From: Ferdinandcohnia sp036962705
Lineage (GTDB): Bacteria > Bacillota > Bacilli > Bacillales > Bacillaceae_L
Assembly: GCF_036962705.1 (NCBI RefSeq)
Contig: NZ_JBALOQ010000050.1
Coordinates: 11,901-75,900 of the forward strand
DNA length: 64,000 nt
Direction: 5' to 3'
In this document: piece by piece, positions 17,440 through 26,543 of the stretch
How positions within the stretch are numbered: the stretch's first letter is position 1
Layout of the letters: every line of letters begins with the position of its first letter
Made by a program: the position numbers and the translations under genes
The notes under the pieces: model-generated
Database searches by the model: none
What the model saw: only the letters and a program-made list of their open reading frames with translations
What the model was told of the DNA's origin: nothing

Positions 17440-19029
17440 TTATATTCTTGGTCCGCCCAAAAATTCAATATCGTTTGAAACATTGGAGAACTTTTTGAAG
17501 TTTTCTTTGAATTTTACAGCTAATTCTTTTGCTTTTACATAGTACGTACTTTGGTCAGCCCATGTTTTTGCAGGCTGAAGCACATCATCAGGAACGCCTG
17601 GAATGTGAATTGGGATCTCTAAGCCGAAAATATCATTTTTCACTGTTTCTGCATGAGTAAGTTCACCTTCTAAAGCCGCTTGAACCATTGCACGCGTATA
17701 TGACAGCTTCATACGGCTTCCTACGCCATACTCTCCACCAGTCCACCCAGTATTCACTAAGAATACTTGAACATTGTGCTCATCAATCTTTCTACCTAGC
17801 ATTTCTGCATACTCTGTTGCAGCAAGTGGAAGGAAAGGTGAGCCAAAGCAAGTTGAGAATGTTGCTTCTGGAGCTGTAACTCCACGTTCTGTTCCTGCAA
17901 GCTTACTTGTGTACCCACTTAAGAAATGGTACATGGCTTGTTCTTTGGTTAGCTTACTAATTGGAGGTAATACACCGAAAGCATCCGCCGTAAGGAACAC
18001 GATTGTATTAGGATGACCTGCAATACTAGGTACAATAATATTATCAATATTATCAATTTGATATGCTGCTCTCGTATTCTCAGTCAATGAATTGTCATCA
18101 TAATTTGCAATTCTTGATTCTTCATCCACTATCACGTTTTCTAAAACGGAGCCAAAGCGAATGGCATCAAAAATTTGTGGCTCCTTCTCTCGTGAAAGAT
18201 TAATACATTTAGCATAGCAGCCACCTTCTATATTAAACACGCCAGAGCTAGCCCAACCGTGCTCGTCATCTCCGATAAGACGACGTTTTGGATCTGCAGA
18301 AAGAGTTGTTTTTCCTGTTCCAGATAGACCAAAGAAAAGGGCAACATCTCCTTCTTGACCTACATTAGCGGAGCAGTGCATGGAAAGAATATTTTGCTCA
18401 GGCAATACATAGTTCATCACAGAGAAAATTGATTTTTTAATTTCACCAGCATACTCAGTTCCTCCTATTAAAACTGTTCGTTTTTCGAAGGAAATAATGA
18501 TGAATGTTTCAGAGCGTGTGCCATCAATTTTAGGGTCTGCTTTGAAATTTGGTGCACTAATAACAGTGAATTCAGGTTGATGTGTTTTTAAATCCGCTTC
18601 GGTTGGTCGAACAAACATTTGTTGAGAAAATAAATTATGCCACGCGTATTCGTTAATTACTTGGATTGGCATACGCACTTTTTTATCGGCACCTGCATAC
18701 CCATTGAATACATAAATTTCATCTTTTTCTTTCAGATATGAAAGGACCTTTGTGTAAAGGTTTTCAAATACAGCCTCAGAGATAGGTTTGTTCACCTTAC
18801 CCCAATCAATTCTATCCTTCGTAGATGCTTCTTCTACGATGTATTTGTCTTCTGGTGATCTTCCTGTGTATTTACCGGTTGTTGCACAAACAGCCCCAGT
18901 CGAAGTAAGGATTCCCTCTTGTCTAGCGAGTACTTTTTCAACTAAAATAGGAACAGATAGGTTACGAAGTGCGCTTTTTCCATTCACTAATTCTAATAGC
19001 TGCTCATTTGAAACTTCAACTGAATTCAT
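17440..19029 (-). CDS. pckA: Phosphoenolpyruvate carboxykinase (ATP)
   Basis: Gluconeogenic enzyme converting oxaloacetate and ATP to PEP, CO2 and ADP. 529 residues from ATG 19029 (AAAGGATGG upstream; the reading from 19065 is rejected). Kinase P-loop GLSGTGKTT at 234-242, metal-binding LIGDDEHGW at 251-259, and TGRSPEDKYIV near 55-65. A CcpN-box match overlaps the likely -10 region, fitting repression during glycolytic growth as in B. subtilis. Confidence 0.98.
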   Translation of the reverse strand: MNSVEVSNEQLLELVNGKSALRNLSVPILVEKVLARQEGILTSTGAVCATTGKYTGRSPEDKYIVEEASTKDRIDWGKVNKPISEAVFENLYTKVLSYLKEKDEIYVFNGYAGADKKVRMPIQVINEYAWHNLFSQQMFVRPTEADLKTHQPEFTVISAPNFKADPKIDGTRSETFIIISFEKRTVLIGGTEYAGEIKKSIFSVMNYVLPEQNILSMHCSANVGQEGDVALFFGLSGTGKTTLSADPKRRLIGDDEHGWASSGVFNIEGGCYAKCINLSREKEPQIFDAIRFGSVLENVIVDEESRIANYDDNSLTENTRAAYQIDNIDNIIVPSIAGHPNTIVFLTADAFGVLPPISKLTKEQAMYHFLSGYTSKLAGTERGVTAPEATFSTCFGSPFLPLAATEYAEMLGRKIDEHNVQVFLVNTGWTGGEYGVGSRMKLSYTRAMVQAALEGELTHAETVKNDIFGLEIPIHIPGVPDDVLQPAKTWADQSTYYVKAKELAVKFKENFKKFSNVSNDIEFLGGPRI

Positions 19030-19085
19030 GTAAAACCATCCTTTATCATTTTTTATATTTTTCATATAATCTAAAATTTACAATT

Positions 19086-19096
19086 AGTATAACACA
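19086..19096 (-). promoter_or_regulatory. CcpN box and -10 of pckA
   Basis: On the minus strand TGTGTTATACT fits the CcpN consensus TRTGHYATAYW at every position. It contains TATACT as a probable -10, about 60 bases before the pckA start codon. Confidence 0.72.
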
Positions 19097-19258
19097 TTAA
19101 TAAAAATAGTCTATACTATTTAACGTATTTTACGTAACGTATCTTCAAAAAGTGCGTACAGATTCTAAAATAGTCCTTTTTAATCTGCTTGTTTTCGAAA
19201 TTTGTCTGTTTCGTGAAAAAGTGTGGCCCACTTCGGTATAAAATTTTTCGAATTTAGG

Positions 19259-19288
19259 TTGACATGAAATGGATGACTACGTTATGAT
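19259..19288 (+). promoter_or_regulatory. SigA promoter of the metK leader
   Basis: TTGACA at 19259-19264, 18-base spacer, TATGAT at 19283-19288; start expected near 19295, just before the riboswitch. Confidence 0.8.
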
Positions 19289-19307
19289 AATTCATTGAAC
19301 GGATACT

Positions 19308-19472
19308 CTCTTATCCCGAGCTGGCGGAGGGACAGGCCCAATGAAACCCGGCAACCATCACTTTTCTAACATATCAAATGAGCTTTAGTGTAACCTATAT
19401 TTATGTAGGTCTACCAATGATAAAAGTGATAAGGTGCTAACCTGAGCAAGGCATGACCTTGATCGATAAGAG
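19308..19472 (+). promoter_or_regulatory. SAM-I (S-box) riboswitch
   Basis: P1 pairs CTCTTATC (19308-19315) with GATAAGAG (19465-19472). Core S-box segments are present: GAGCTGGCGGAGGGAC, GGCCCAATGAAACCCGGCAACC, and AAGGTGCTAACCTGAGCAA. SAM binding stabilises P1, frees the terminator and lowers metK expression. Confidence 0.97.
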
Positions 19473-19495
19473 TGAAAGGCGAGATAGATGATAAT

Positions 19496-19527
19496 ACCTT
19501 TCCTCAAATAAGTAGGGAAGGTTTTTT
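19496..19527 (+). terminator. S-box expression-platform terminator
   Basis: ACCTTTCC/GGGAAGGT stem followed by TTTTTATT, directly after the S-box aptamer. From here to metK there are about 215 further leader bases in which I see nothing recognisable. Confidence 0.88.
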
Positions 19528-19744
19528 ATTTCTTTAATGAGAACCATTATGGTTTATCCATGTTACTTTAAGCGTTTTATTTGTGTTCACCACAGATAAC
19601 TAGTCGACATATGCTGTATTACTGTTTGTTAATGTAGGATAGAAAATCGTGAAGGTAACAATACTAAGGGAATGAGTACCGTATCAATGAATGTCAGAAT
19701 TTGAGTATAATTGAATTCTGAATCCGAAAAAGGAGGAAGCGTTT

Positions 19745-20944
19745 GTGACAACTAGACGCCGTTTATTTACTTCTGAGTCTGTTACGGAAGGACATCCAGA
19801 TAAAATCTGTGACCAAATTTCAGATTCTATTTTAGATGCCATCTTAGCAAATGATGCAAATGCACGCGTAGCGTGTGAAACTTCTGTTACAACAGGTCTT
19901 GTACTTGTTGCGGGAGAAATTACAACCTCTACATATGTAGATATCCCAAAGATTGTCCGTGAAACGATTAAAGAGATTGGTTATACTCGTGCAAAATACG
20001 GATTTGACTACGAAACTTGTGCTGTATTAACATCAATTGATGAGCAATCTCCGGACATTGCGATGGGGGTTGACCAAGCTTTAGAAGCTCGTGAAGGTCA
20101 AATGACAGACGAGCAAATCGAAGCAATTGGTGCAGGGGACCAAGGCTTAATGTTCGGCTATGCTTGTAATGAAACAAAAGAACTTATGCCTCTACCTATT
20201 TCATTAGCTCACAAGCTATCACGTCGATTAACGAAAGTTCGTAAAGATGAGATTCTTCCATATTTACGTCCGGATGGAAAAACGCAGGTTACAGTAGAGT
20301 ATGATGAGAACAATAATCCTGTCCGTATCGACACAATTGTTATTTCAACTCAGCACCATCCAGAAATTTCATTAGAACAAATTCAACGAAATCTAAAAGA
20401 ACATGTAATCAATCCAGTTGTTCCAAGTGAACTAATTGATGAAAATACTAAATATTTTATTAACCCAACTGGCCGATTTGTAATTGGTGGTCCACAAGGA
20501 GATGCTGGTTTAACTGGCCGTAAAATCATTGTTGATACGTACGGTGGTTATGCACGCCATGGCGGTGGCGCATTCTCTGGTAAGGATCCAACTAAGGTTG
20601 ACCGTTCTGCTGCCTATGCTGCTCGTTATGTTGCGAAAAACCTCGTGGCAGCTGGATTAGCTGATAAATGTGAAGTACAGCTTGCATACGCAATCGGTGT
20701 TGCCCAGCCAGTTTCTATTTCTGTTGACACTTTTGGTACTGGAACAGTATCTGAGGATGTACTTGTAGATTTAGTTCGTAACAATTTTGATTTACGTCCC
20801 GCTGGAATTATTAATATGTTGGATCTTCGTCGTCCAATTTATAAGCAAACTGCTGCATATGGTCACTTTGGTAGAAACGATCTTGATTTACCATGGGAGC
20901 GTACTGACAAAGCAGAAGCACTTAAAGCACAAGCTACAAAATAA
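19745..20944 (+). CDS. metK: S-adenosylmethionine synthetase
   Basis: Makes SAM from methionine and ATP. 399 residues, family length. Signatures: SVTEGHPDKICDQISD near 13-28, GAGDQGLMFGYA near 126-137, and the P-loop-like GGGAFSGKDPTKVDRS near 276-291. Starts with GTG 19745 behind AAAAAGGAGGAAGC. Controlled by the S-box leader. Own terminator. Confidence 0.99.
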   Translation: MTTRRRLFTSESVTEGHPDKICDQISDSILDAILANDANARVACETSVTTGLVLVAGEITTSTYVDIPKIVRETIKEIGYTRAKYGFDYETCAVLTSIDEQSPDIAMGVDQALEAREGQMTDEQIEAIGAGDQGLMFGYACNETKELMPLPISLAHKLSRRLTKVRKDEILPYLRPDGKTQVTVEYDENNNPVRIDTIVISTQHHPEISLEQIQRNLKEHVINPVVPSELIDENTKYFINPTGRFVIGGPQGDAGLTGRKIIVDTYGGYARHGGGAFSGKDPTKVDRSAAYAARYVAKNLVAAGLADKCEVQLAYAIGVAQPVSISVDTFGTGTVSEDVLVDLVRNNFDLRPAGIINMLDLRRPIYKQTAAYGHFGRNDLDLPWERTDKAEALKAQATK

Positions 20945-20948
20945 GGTA

Positions 20949-20979
20949 GAAAAAGCTCGCTAATCATGGCGAGCTTTTT
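20949..20979 (+). terminator. Terminator after metK
   Basis: AAAGCTCGC/GCGAGCTTT stem with an 8-base loop, then TTTTTG. Confidence 0.9.
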
Positions 20980-20993
20980 GTTCGTACTTAGTT

Positions 20994-21118
20994 TTCAGTG
21001 TCTAGCTCATGGCGCCATCTGCTCGAGGTCACAAGCCAATCGCTTCTGAAGGGATAAAGCGTCTTCTGTCAGCGCTCGGCTAGTGCTTGTCGCCGATAGT
21101 CAGGCGTCCTGAGCTTTT
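20994..21118 (+). repeat. Common Bacillaceae interspersed repeat (CTAGCTC...GCGCTTG type)
   Basis: Opens TCAGTGTCTAGCTC and ends with GGCGTCCTGAGCTTTT. From memory this is one copy of an imperfect repeat widespread in Bacillus and Geobacillus intergenic regions. It is different from the other family in this window. Its right end overlaps the 3' end of the gamma-carbonic-anhydrase-like gene and carries its stop codon (21100-21102). Confidence 0.65.
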
Positions 21119-21636
21119 AGCTTTTCTTTTTGTAATTGTTTATAATGCTGTCCTTTTTCCACATATTCACGGCGAATTCTGGCCATATCTTTTTTATCAT
21201 CTTCATTAAGCTCACGGATGACCTTAGCTGGTCTCCCGAAAGCAAGAGTGTTCGGCGGAATCTTTTTACCCTGAGGTACAAGGCTTCCAGCACCAATAAA
21301 AGCACCTTCACCAATTTCAGCACCATCAAGAATGATCGACCCCATCCCGATTAAGGCATTTTTACGAATTATTGAGCTATGTAGGATAACCTGATGTCCA
21401 ATTGTAACATCATCTTCAACTATCAAAGGATTGTTTGGACTTTGATGCAGGGTCGAATTGTCCTGGATGCTCACCCTTTTTCCGATAATTGTCGGTGCCA
21501 CATCGCCTCGAATCACTGTATTAAACCAAATATTTGTTTCCTCGCCGATTTTTACGTCACCCGTAACTGTAGCATAGTCTGCAATGAATACAGAGTCTGC
21601 AATTTCAGGATATTTCCCTTTGTATGGATAAATCAT
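21100..21636 (-). CDS. ytoA: Gamma-carbonic-anhydrase-like hexapeptide protein (YtoA)
   Basis: 178 residues from ATG 21636. Left-handed beta-helix of hexapeptide repeats (VIRGDVAPTIIG, IQDNSTLHQS, TIGHQVILHSSII). Metal-ligand-type histidines are in NSTLHQ, IGHQV and LHSS, as in YrdA/gamma-CA proteins. Catalysis is unproven for B. subtilis YtoA. The C-terminal A-Q-D-A-stop is encoded by the interspersed repeat at 20994-21118, so the C terminus is probably altered. Divergent from ytpB. Confidence 0.87.
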   Translation of the reverse strand: MIYPYKGKYPEIADSVFIADYATVTGDVKIGEETNIWFNTVIRGDVAPTIIGKRVSIQDNSTLHQSPNNPLIVEDDVTIGHQVILHSSIIRKNALIGMGSIILDGAEIGEGAFIGAGSLVPQGKKIPPNTLAFGRPAKVIRELNEDDKKDMARIRREYVEKGQHYKQLQKEKLKAQDA

Positions 21637-21760
21637 AATAGGTACATCCTTTCCTATTTGTTTGAAATTCGATGGAAAATCATATAAGGTAAGTGTAACA
21701 ACTTTCACAAGTATCGTAAATCTACATATATTCAATGTTTTTATAATAGGGGTGATATCT

Positions 21761-22825
21761 ATGGTACCAACACAACCAATTAGCTTAATGAAGAAAGTGT
21801 ATCGTGAGGTATTTCCAATTGTACATCGTGAATTAGCGGTTTGGAAAAAGAAGGCTGAGGAGATTCCAAACAAAGAGCTTCGGAAGCAGGCATTAGCTAG
21901 TATTCATACAAAAACGTTTCACTGTGAGGGTGGCTCTATCCTTGCCTTATTATCAGAAGGAAAAATGGAGGAATGCATCCGTTTTATTGTTGCGTATCAA
22001 ACAATTAGTGACTATTTAGATAATCTTTGTGATCGCAGTACCTCATTAGACCCTGTCGATTTTCGTTCGCTTCATGATTCCATGCCAGATGCATTACGAC
22101 CAGGGCAACCAACGAAAAATTATTATCAATATCGTGATGAACAGGATGATGGTGGTTACTTAGAGAGTCTAGTTACAACATGTCAGGAAGTTCTTCAAAA
22201 CATCAACCATTATGATAAAATAGCTGATTATTTACAGGAGTTAGCAAGCTATTACTGTGATCTGCAAATACATAAGCATGTAAAAGTAGAAGAACGAGTA
22301 CCAAGGCTTGAGACTTGGTTTAAAAGCCACAAGGACCATCTGCCAAGCATGGAATGGTATGAATTTTCTGCCTGTTCAGGTTCAACATTAGGCATCTTTT
22401 GTTTAGTTGCCTATTCGTTTCATGAGGAATTCAAAGCAGAAATTGCGATGAAAGTTCGAAATGGGTATTTTCCGTATATACAAGGTCTCCATATCCTTCT
22501 TGATTATTTCATCGATCAAGAAGAGGACCGACAAGGTGGGGATTTGAATTTCTGTTTTTACTATCCGCATGAAAACGATCTAGTGGATCGCTTTAAGCAT
22601 TTTATTTTTGAAGCTGATAAGCATACTGCTGGACTGCCAAATGAAAAATTCCATCGAATGATAAATCGTGGATTATTAGGTCTCTATTTATCAGATGAAA
22701 AGGTTCGAACCCAGCGTAGTGTTTTGAAAATTGCAAAGAAAATGATTAGACTTGGTGGGAAGACATCCTATTTCTTTTATGTGAATGGGCGGGCTTATCG
22801 CAGATTTCAGCATGTATTTGGATAA
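21761..22825 (+). CDS. ytpB: Tetraprenyl-beta-curcumene synthase YtpB
   Basis: 354-residue class IB terpene cyclase (DUF2600) making tetraprenyl-beta-curcumene, a precursor of C35 sesquarterpenes in Bacillus. Asp-rich metal-binding motif DYLDNLCDR at 84-92; second acidic stretch DYFIDQEEDRQGGDL near 248-262. ATG 21761 follows AGGGGTG; the reading upstream to 21662 crosses the ytoA promoter region and is not supported. No squalene-hopene-type cyclase gene is nearby. Confidence 0.92.
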   Translation: MVPTQPISLMKKVYREVFPIVHRELAVWKKKAEEIPNKELRKQALASIHTKTFHCEGGSILALLSEGKMEECIRFIVAYQTISDYLDNLCDRSTSLDPVDFRSLHDSMPDALRPGQPTKNYYQYRDEQDDGGYLESLVTTCQEVLQNINHYDKIADYLQELASYYCDLQIHKHVKVEERVPRLETWFKSHKDHLPSMEWYEFSACSGSTLGIFCLVAYSFHEEFKAEIAMKVRNGYFPYIQGLHILLDYFIDQEEDRQGGDLNFCFYYPHENDLVDRFKHFIFEADKHTAGLPNEKFHRMINRGLLGLYLSDEKVRTQRSVLKIAKKMIRLGGKTSYFFYVNGRAYRRFQHVFG

Positions 22826-22828
22826 GAA

Positions 22829-22858
22829 AAAGATAGAGCGGGGTGCTCTATCTTTTTT
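22829..22858. terminator. Terminator between ytpB and ytqB
   Basis: AAAGATAGAGC/GCTCTATCTTT stem with a short loop and T run; overlaps the ytqB stop codon region. Confidence 0.88.
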
Positions 22859-23420
22859 CAATGGCAATTATAAAAGGAGGATTGTTGATTTGATTCATAA
22901 ATCGGTACATTAAAACGTGGGCACGATTTTGGTCAAGTGTTGTACAATACTCTAACAGTCGATCTCGTTCGACTGCCCCTTCTTCATGTCCATGATACAC
23001 TACAAGGACAATAACACCCTCAGGCTTCATAAGAGATAGTAATTGTTCAATCGCTTCAATTGTGGAATCAGGCTTGGTGACAATTTCCTTATTTCCACCA
23101 GGTAGATATCCCAAATTAAAGACGGCACCCGCAATTTTGCCATGGGCTTCCGTAGGTATTGTTGTTAAAAGTTGATTATGGCTTCCGTGAATCAAACGAA
23201 CACGATCAAATAACTCTCGCTCTTTCAGACGGGAAGTCGTACTTTCAATCGCTTCCTTTTGAATATCAAAGCCGAAAACATGTCCGGTTTCACCAACTAA
23301 TGAAGCAAGCATTGCTGTGTCATGGCCATTTCCGATCGTTGCATCAACGGCATAATCACCTTCATTAATAGCTAATTTGAGTAAATTTCGGGCAAATGGT
23401 AGAATACGTTCTAATTTCAT
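22848..23420 (-). CDS. mnmM: tRNA mnm5(s2)U methyltransferase YtqB/MnmM
   Basis: 190-residue Rossmann-fold SAM methyltransferase. SAM-binding motif VDATIGNGHDT near 24-34, acidic FGFDIQ, and motif IV FNLGYLPGG near 99-107. It matches B. subtilis YtqB, reported as MnmM, which methylates nm5(s2)U to mnm5(s2)U at the tRNA wobble base. Overlaps ytqA by 4 bases (ATGA), so the two act and are translated together. Confidence 0.9.
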   Translation of the reverse strand: MKLERILPFARNLLKLAINEGDYAVDATIGNGHDTAMLASLVGETGHVFGFDIQKEAIESTTSRLKERELFDRVRLIHGSHNQLLTTIPTEAHGKIAGAVFNLGYLPGGNKEIVTKPDSTIEAIEQLLSLMKPEGVIVLVVYHGHEEGAVERDRLLEYCTTLDQNRAHVLMYRFMNQINNPPFIIAIEKR

Positions 23421-24379
23421 ACACTTTCCGCAACCTTTTTGAAATATTTTCCTTGATAGCTGTCTCTAGTTTTTAGTTCGGCATCAATCGTATTTAGAAC
23501 TTCCCATTTATTAACACTCCACATCGGACCTACCATTAAATCAATTGGACCATCCCCAGTGATACGGTGAACAATCATTTCAGGGGGTAAAATTTCAAGC
23601 TGGTCACAAACTAATTGTACATATTCATCAAATGAGAGAAATTCCAAGAGCCCTTTTTCAAATTGCTTTACCATCGGAGTACCTTTTAATAAATGCAGCA
23701 AATGAATTTTGATTCCTTGGACATCAAGTTTCGCAACTTGTCTTGCTGTTTCCATCATCATCACTGGCGTTTCCTGAGGAAGTCCATTAATGATATGGGA
23801 GCAGATACGAATATTGTGCTTGCGAAGCTTATTAACTCCATCGACATAACACTGAAAGTCATGAGCACGATTGATAAGTTGAGCTGTTTTTTCATGAACG
23901 GTCTGCAAGCCAAGCTCAACCCAAAGATAGGTTCGTTCATTCAGCTCTGCTAAATATTCGACTACATCATCTGGTAGACAATCAGGTCTTGTTGCTATCG
24001 AAATGCCGACAACTCCTTCTTGCTTTAAAACGGGCTCGAATCGTTCGCGCAATACCTCTACAGGTGCGTGTGTATTAGTGAAGGCTTGAAAATACGCCAT
24101 GTATTTGCCATCCTTCCATTTATCATGCATTTTATTTTTTATAGTATGGAACTGTGAGAGAATGTCATCAGCACGATTTCCGGCAAAATCACCAGATCCA
24201 GCTACACTACAAAAGGTACAGCCACCATGTGCAACCGTACCATCTCGATTAGGGCAGTCAAATCCTCCATCAATGGCGACTTTAAATACTTTATGTCCAA
24301 ATGTATGACGTAAGTGATAATTCCATGTATGGTATCTTTTATTATCAGTTGAATATAAAAATGGGTTAACCTGAGGCAT
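23417..24379 (-). CDS. mnmL: Radical SAM protein YtqA/MnmL
   Basis: 320-residue radical SAM enzyme (TIGR01212 family). The 4Fe-4S cysteines are spaced C42-x11-C54-x2-C57 (CTFC at 54-57), an atypical long spacing characteristic of this family. B. subtilis YtqA has been reported as MnmL, which converts cmnm5 to nm5 in tRNA before YtqB methylates it, replacing the MnmC oxidase of E. coli. GGAGGGG precedes the ATG. Operon with ytqB. Confidence 0.88.
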   Translation of the reverse strand: MPQVNPFLYSTDNKRYHTWNYHLRHTFGHKVFKVAIDGGFDCPNRDGTVAHGGCTFCSVAGSGDFAGNRADDILSQFHTIKNKMHDKWKDGKYMAYFQAFTNTHAPVEVLRERFEPVLKQEGVVGISIATRPDCLPDDVVEYLAELNERTYLWVELGLQTVHEKTAQLINRAHDFQCYVDGVNKLRKHNIRICSHIINGLPQETPVMMMETARQVAKLDVQGIKIHLLHLLKGTPMVKQFEKGLLEFLSFDEYVQLVCDQLEILPPEMIVHRITGDGPIDLMVGPMWSVNKWEVLNTIDAELKTRDSYQGKYFKKVAESV

Positions 24380-24460
24380 CTTTGCCCCTCCTAACTAAAA
24401 AAATTCCTATGTTAAAGTTTAACATGGAGACTTTTAAGAACTCAAATGGAAAAATTGAAA

Positions 24461-24520
24461 GATCAAAGACAAGGAATCACTTTCTGATGTCTTCGTCTTG
24501 TGCCCCACCTCGTGTGAGCC
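24461..24520 (+). repeat. Dispersed structured repeat, copy D (partial)
   Basis: Central hairpin region only: GATCAAAGACAAGG ... CTGATGTCTTCGTCTTGTGCC, CCACCTCGTGTGAGCC. It shares the CTGATGTCTTCGTCTT variant with copy A. Same orientation as the others; 100 bases before ytzC. Confidence 0.65.
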
Positions 24521-24619
24521 TCATGAATTGGTAATAACTTTTCTGAGAGAAGAAATCAAGGATGAACAAACTATAGATGAGAAAGCTTTTTCTCATTTTC
24601 GAATGTAGGAGGGGGAAGA

Positions 24620-24904
24620 ATGGCTACTCGACAATCGGTAGAGCACTTTTTACAGCGTTGTGAAGATTCAATTCGAAATGCTCAAGAACAAATTACAACT
24701 GCAAGAAGACAGGAGCATTATAATACGACGGAATACACTAATGCTCAAATGCAATTAGAGGAAGTCACAAACGAATTAGCAAAGCTCGCTCAAAGTTGTA
24801 ATGGTCAGCAACGTGATCAATTGCATCGCATGAGACTACAATTACAACAACTCCAAAATGATATGACTTTAGATGCAAATATCATTCAAGAGTATAAGAT
24901 GTAG
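24620..24904 (+). CDS. ytzC: YtzC family protein (DUF2524)
   Basis: 94-residue Gln/Glu-rich helical protein, probably a coiled-coil hairpin (residues 5-60 and 65-90), of the DUF2524/YtzC family. Function unknown. AGGAGGGGG precedes ATG. Followed at 11 bases by another small gene and a shared terminator. Confidence 0.8.
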   Translation: MATRQSVEHFLQRCEDSIRNAQEQITTARRQEHYNTTEYTNAQMQLEEVTNELAKLAQSCNGQQRDQLHRMRLQLQQLQNDMTLDANIIQEYKM

Positions 24905-24915
24905 GGGATGAGGAT

Positions 24916-25077
24916 ATGAAAAAACGTTCAGATCAAAACAATCCTGAGCAAAAAACGAAAAATGGAATCAATAGCAATGATGTGGAATTCGGACAGGATT
25001 TTGATCCTGTTAAAAAATCAAAGCAAAAATACCAACAAAAAGGGCAACCCGTAAAATCAAAGCAGCGACCAGAATAA
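24916..25077 (+). CDS. Small basic hydrophilic protein
   Basis: 53 residues, start ATG 24916 behind GGGGATGAGGA. The composition is Lys/Gln/Asn/Asp-rich with no hydrophobic segment, and contains EFGQDFDPVKKSKQK. It resembles a small spore-type protein in composition, but I cannot assign a family. It probably forms an operon with ytzC, 11 bases upstream, and ends 8 bases before the terminator stem. Confidence 0.6.
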   Translation: MKKRSDQNNPEQKTKNGINSNDVEFGQDFDPVKKSKQKYQQKGQPVKSKQRPE

Positions 25078-25084
25078 ACATGAA

Positions 25085-25116
25085 CCGACAAGTGAATTTT
25101 CGCTTGTCGGTTTTTT
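25085..25116 (+). terminator. Terminator of the ytzC unit
   Basis: CCGACAAG/CTTGTCGG stem with a 10-base loop and TTTTTT. Confidence 0.92.
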
Positions 25117-25226
25117 CGATGAAACGTGTCCATTTATCCGAATACTTTTTTAAATTGAATAAACATGTAGAAGAGAATAGAATTATTTTGGTATGAGATG
25201 AAAATGTAAAAAAAGGAGGTGCCCGT

Positions 25227-26417
25227 ATGCCGAGAGCGCTTTGGTTGATCATCATTGGGATGATAATAAATGTGACTGGTTCATCTTTCTTATGGCCGTT
25301 AAACGCAATTTATATCCATGGAGAATTAGGAAAATCTTTATCTGTAGCAGGTCTTGTATTAATGGTGAATGCGGGTGCAACCGTTATTGGAAATTTAGTG
25401 GGAGGCGTCCTCTTTGATAAAATTGGCGGCTACAAGTCAATTTTAACAGGTATTTTGATATCGTTAGTGGCTTTGACAGGTCTTACCTTTTTCCATGGCT
25501 GGCCACATTATGTTATTTTCCTAACCATCATTGGGTTTGGCACAGGTATAGTGTTTCCAGCCATGTTTGCAATGGCAGGAGCAGTTTGGCCAGAGGGTGG
25601 AAGAAAGTCATTTAATGCCGTCTATATCGCGCAGAATCTTGGTGTAGCGATAGGTTCAGGTCTTGGTGGCTTTGTAGCTTCTTATTCATTTGATTATATT
25701 TTTATTGCAAATACATTCATGTATGTATTGTTCTTTCTAGTGGCATTATTCGGTTATCGTGGAATTTCCGCTGAAAAAGGAAAGCAATCAAGCATACTAC
25801 AACAATCCAAAACAGTAAAAAATCGCTCGAAATTAACTGCATTGTTAATTCTTTGTATTGGCTATGTATTATGTTGGGTGGCATATGTACAATGGATGGC
25901 TACAATTTCAAGCTATACACAGGAAATTGGAATCACATTAAAACAATATAGTCTATTATGGACAGTCAATGGTGGGTTAATTGTTCTCGGACAGCCATTA
26001 CTGAACTTGGCGGTAAAATCATTTGCAAAATCTTTGAAAAAGCAAATTATCATTGGAATTCTAATTTTTATTTGTTCTTTTCTTATTGTTTCAACAGCCG
26101 GTTCATTTAGCGGATTTTTAGTAGCTATGATTATTTTAACGTTTGGTGAAATGTTTGTATGGCCAGCTGTTCCAACGATTGCAAATGACCTTGCACCAAA
26201 AGGAAGAGAAGGCTTTTATCAAGGGATTGTAAATAGTACTGCAACTGGCGGCAGGATGATTGGACCTGTCCTCGGTGGATTGCTCGTTGATTTATGGGGA
26301 ATGAGCATGTTGTTTACGATCCTGGCTGTATTATTAATCGTTTCGATTTTTACAACTGCTATTTATGACAAAAAACTTAAAGAAAAAAGCAATGTTGTAC
26401 TAAGTGCGAAGGCCTGA
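25227..26417 (+). CDS. yttB: MFS transporter (YttB-like)
   Basis: 396-residue major facilitator with about 12 transmembrane helices. MFS signature GGVLFDKIGGYKS after TM2 (near 60-72) and the related GGLLVDLWG in the second half. Likely a drug/H+ antiporter-type exporter of unknown substrate; it resembles B. subtilis YttB. AAAAAAGGAGGTG precedes ATG 25227. Own terminator. Confidence 0.82.
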   Translation: MPRALWLIIIGMIINVTGSSFLWPLNAIYIHGELGKSLSVAGLVLMVNAGATVIGNLVGGVLFDKIGGYKSILTGILISLVALTGLTFFHGWPHYVIFLTIIGFGTGIVFPAMFAMAGAVWPEGGRKSFNAVYIAQNLGVAIGSGLGGFVASYSFDYIFIANTFMYVLFFLVALFGYRGISAEKGKQSSILQQSKTVKNRSKLTALLILCIGYVLCWVAYVQWMATISSYTQEIGITLKQYSLLWTVNGGLIVLGQPLLNLAVKSFAKSLKKQIIIGILIFICSFLIVSTAGSFSGFLVAMIILTFGEMFVWPAVPTIANDLAPKGREGFYQGIVNSTATGGRMIGPVLGGLLVDLWGMSMLFTILAVLLIVSIFTTAIYDKKLKEKSNVVLSAKA

Positions 26418-26447
26418 TACATAGATTATGTATCGGGTCTTTTTTTT
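26413..26447 (+). terminator. Terminator after the MFS gene
   Basis: 11-bp stem around TGATACATA/TATGTATCG and eight T; overlaps the stop codon. Confidence 0.88.
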
Positions 26448-26543
26448 ATCTTCTACATGAAACAAAGTTCGGCTCCTTTGAAGGAATATTCTGACTCCCG
26501 TCGAATGTATTTTTAATAGAGGATCTAAAAGGGGAGGCTAGGC

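Noticed and set aside
21662..21760. N-terminal extension of ytpB
   Set aside because: The ATG at 21761 has a good ribosome site and matches family starts; the extension overlaps the divergent ytoA leader.
21637..21873. N-terminal extension of the ytoA-like gene
   Set aside because: The hexapeptide protein starts naturally at M-I-Y-P-Y-K-G; the extension lies antisense to ytpB.
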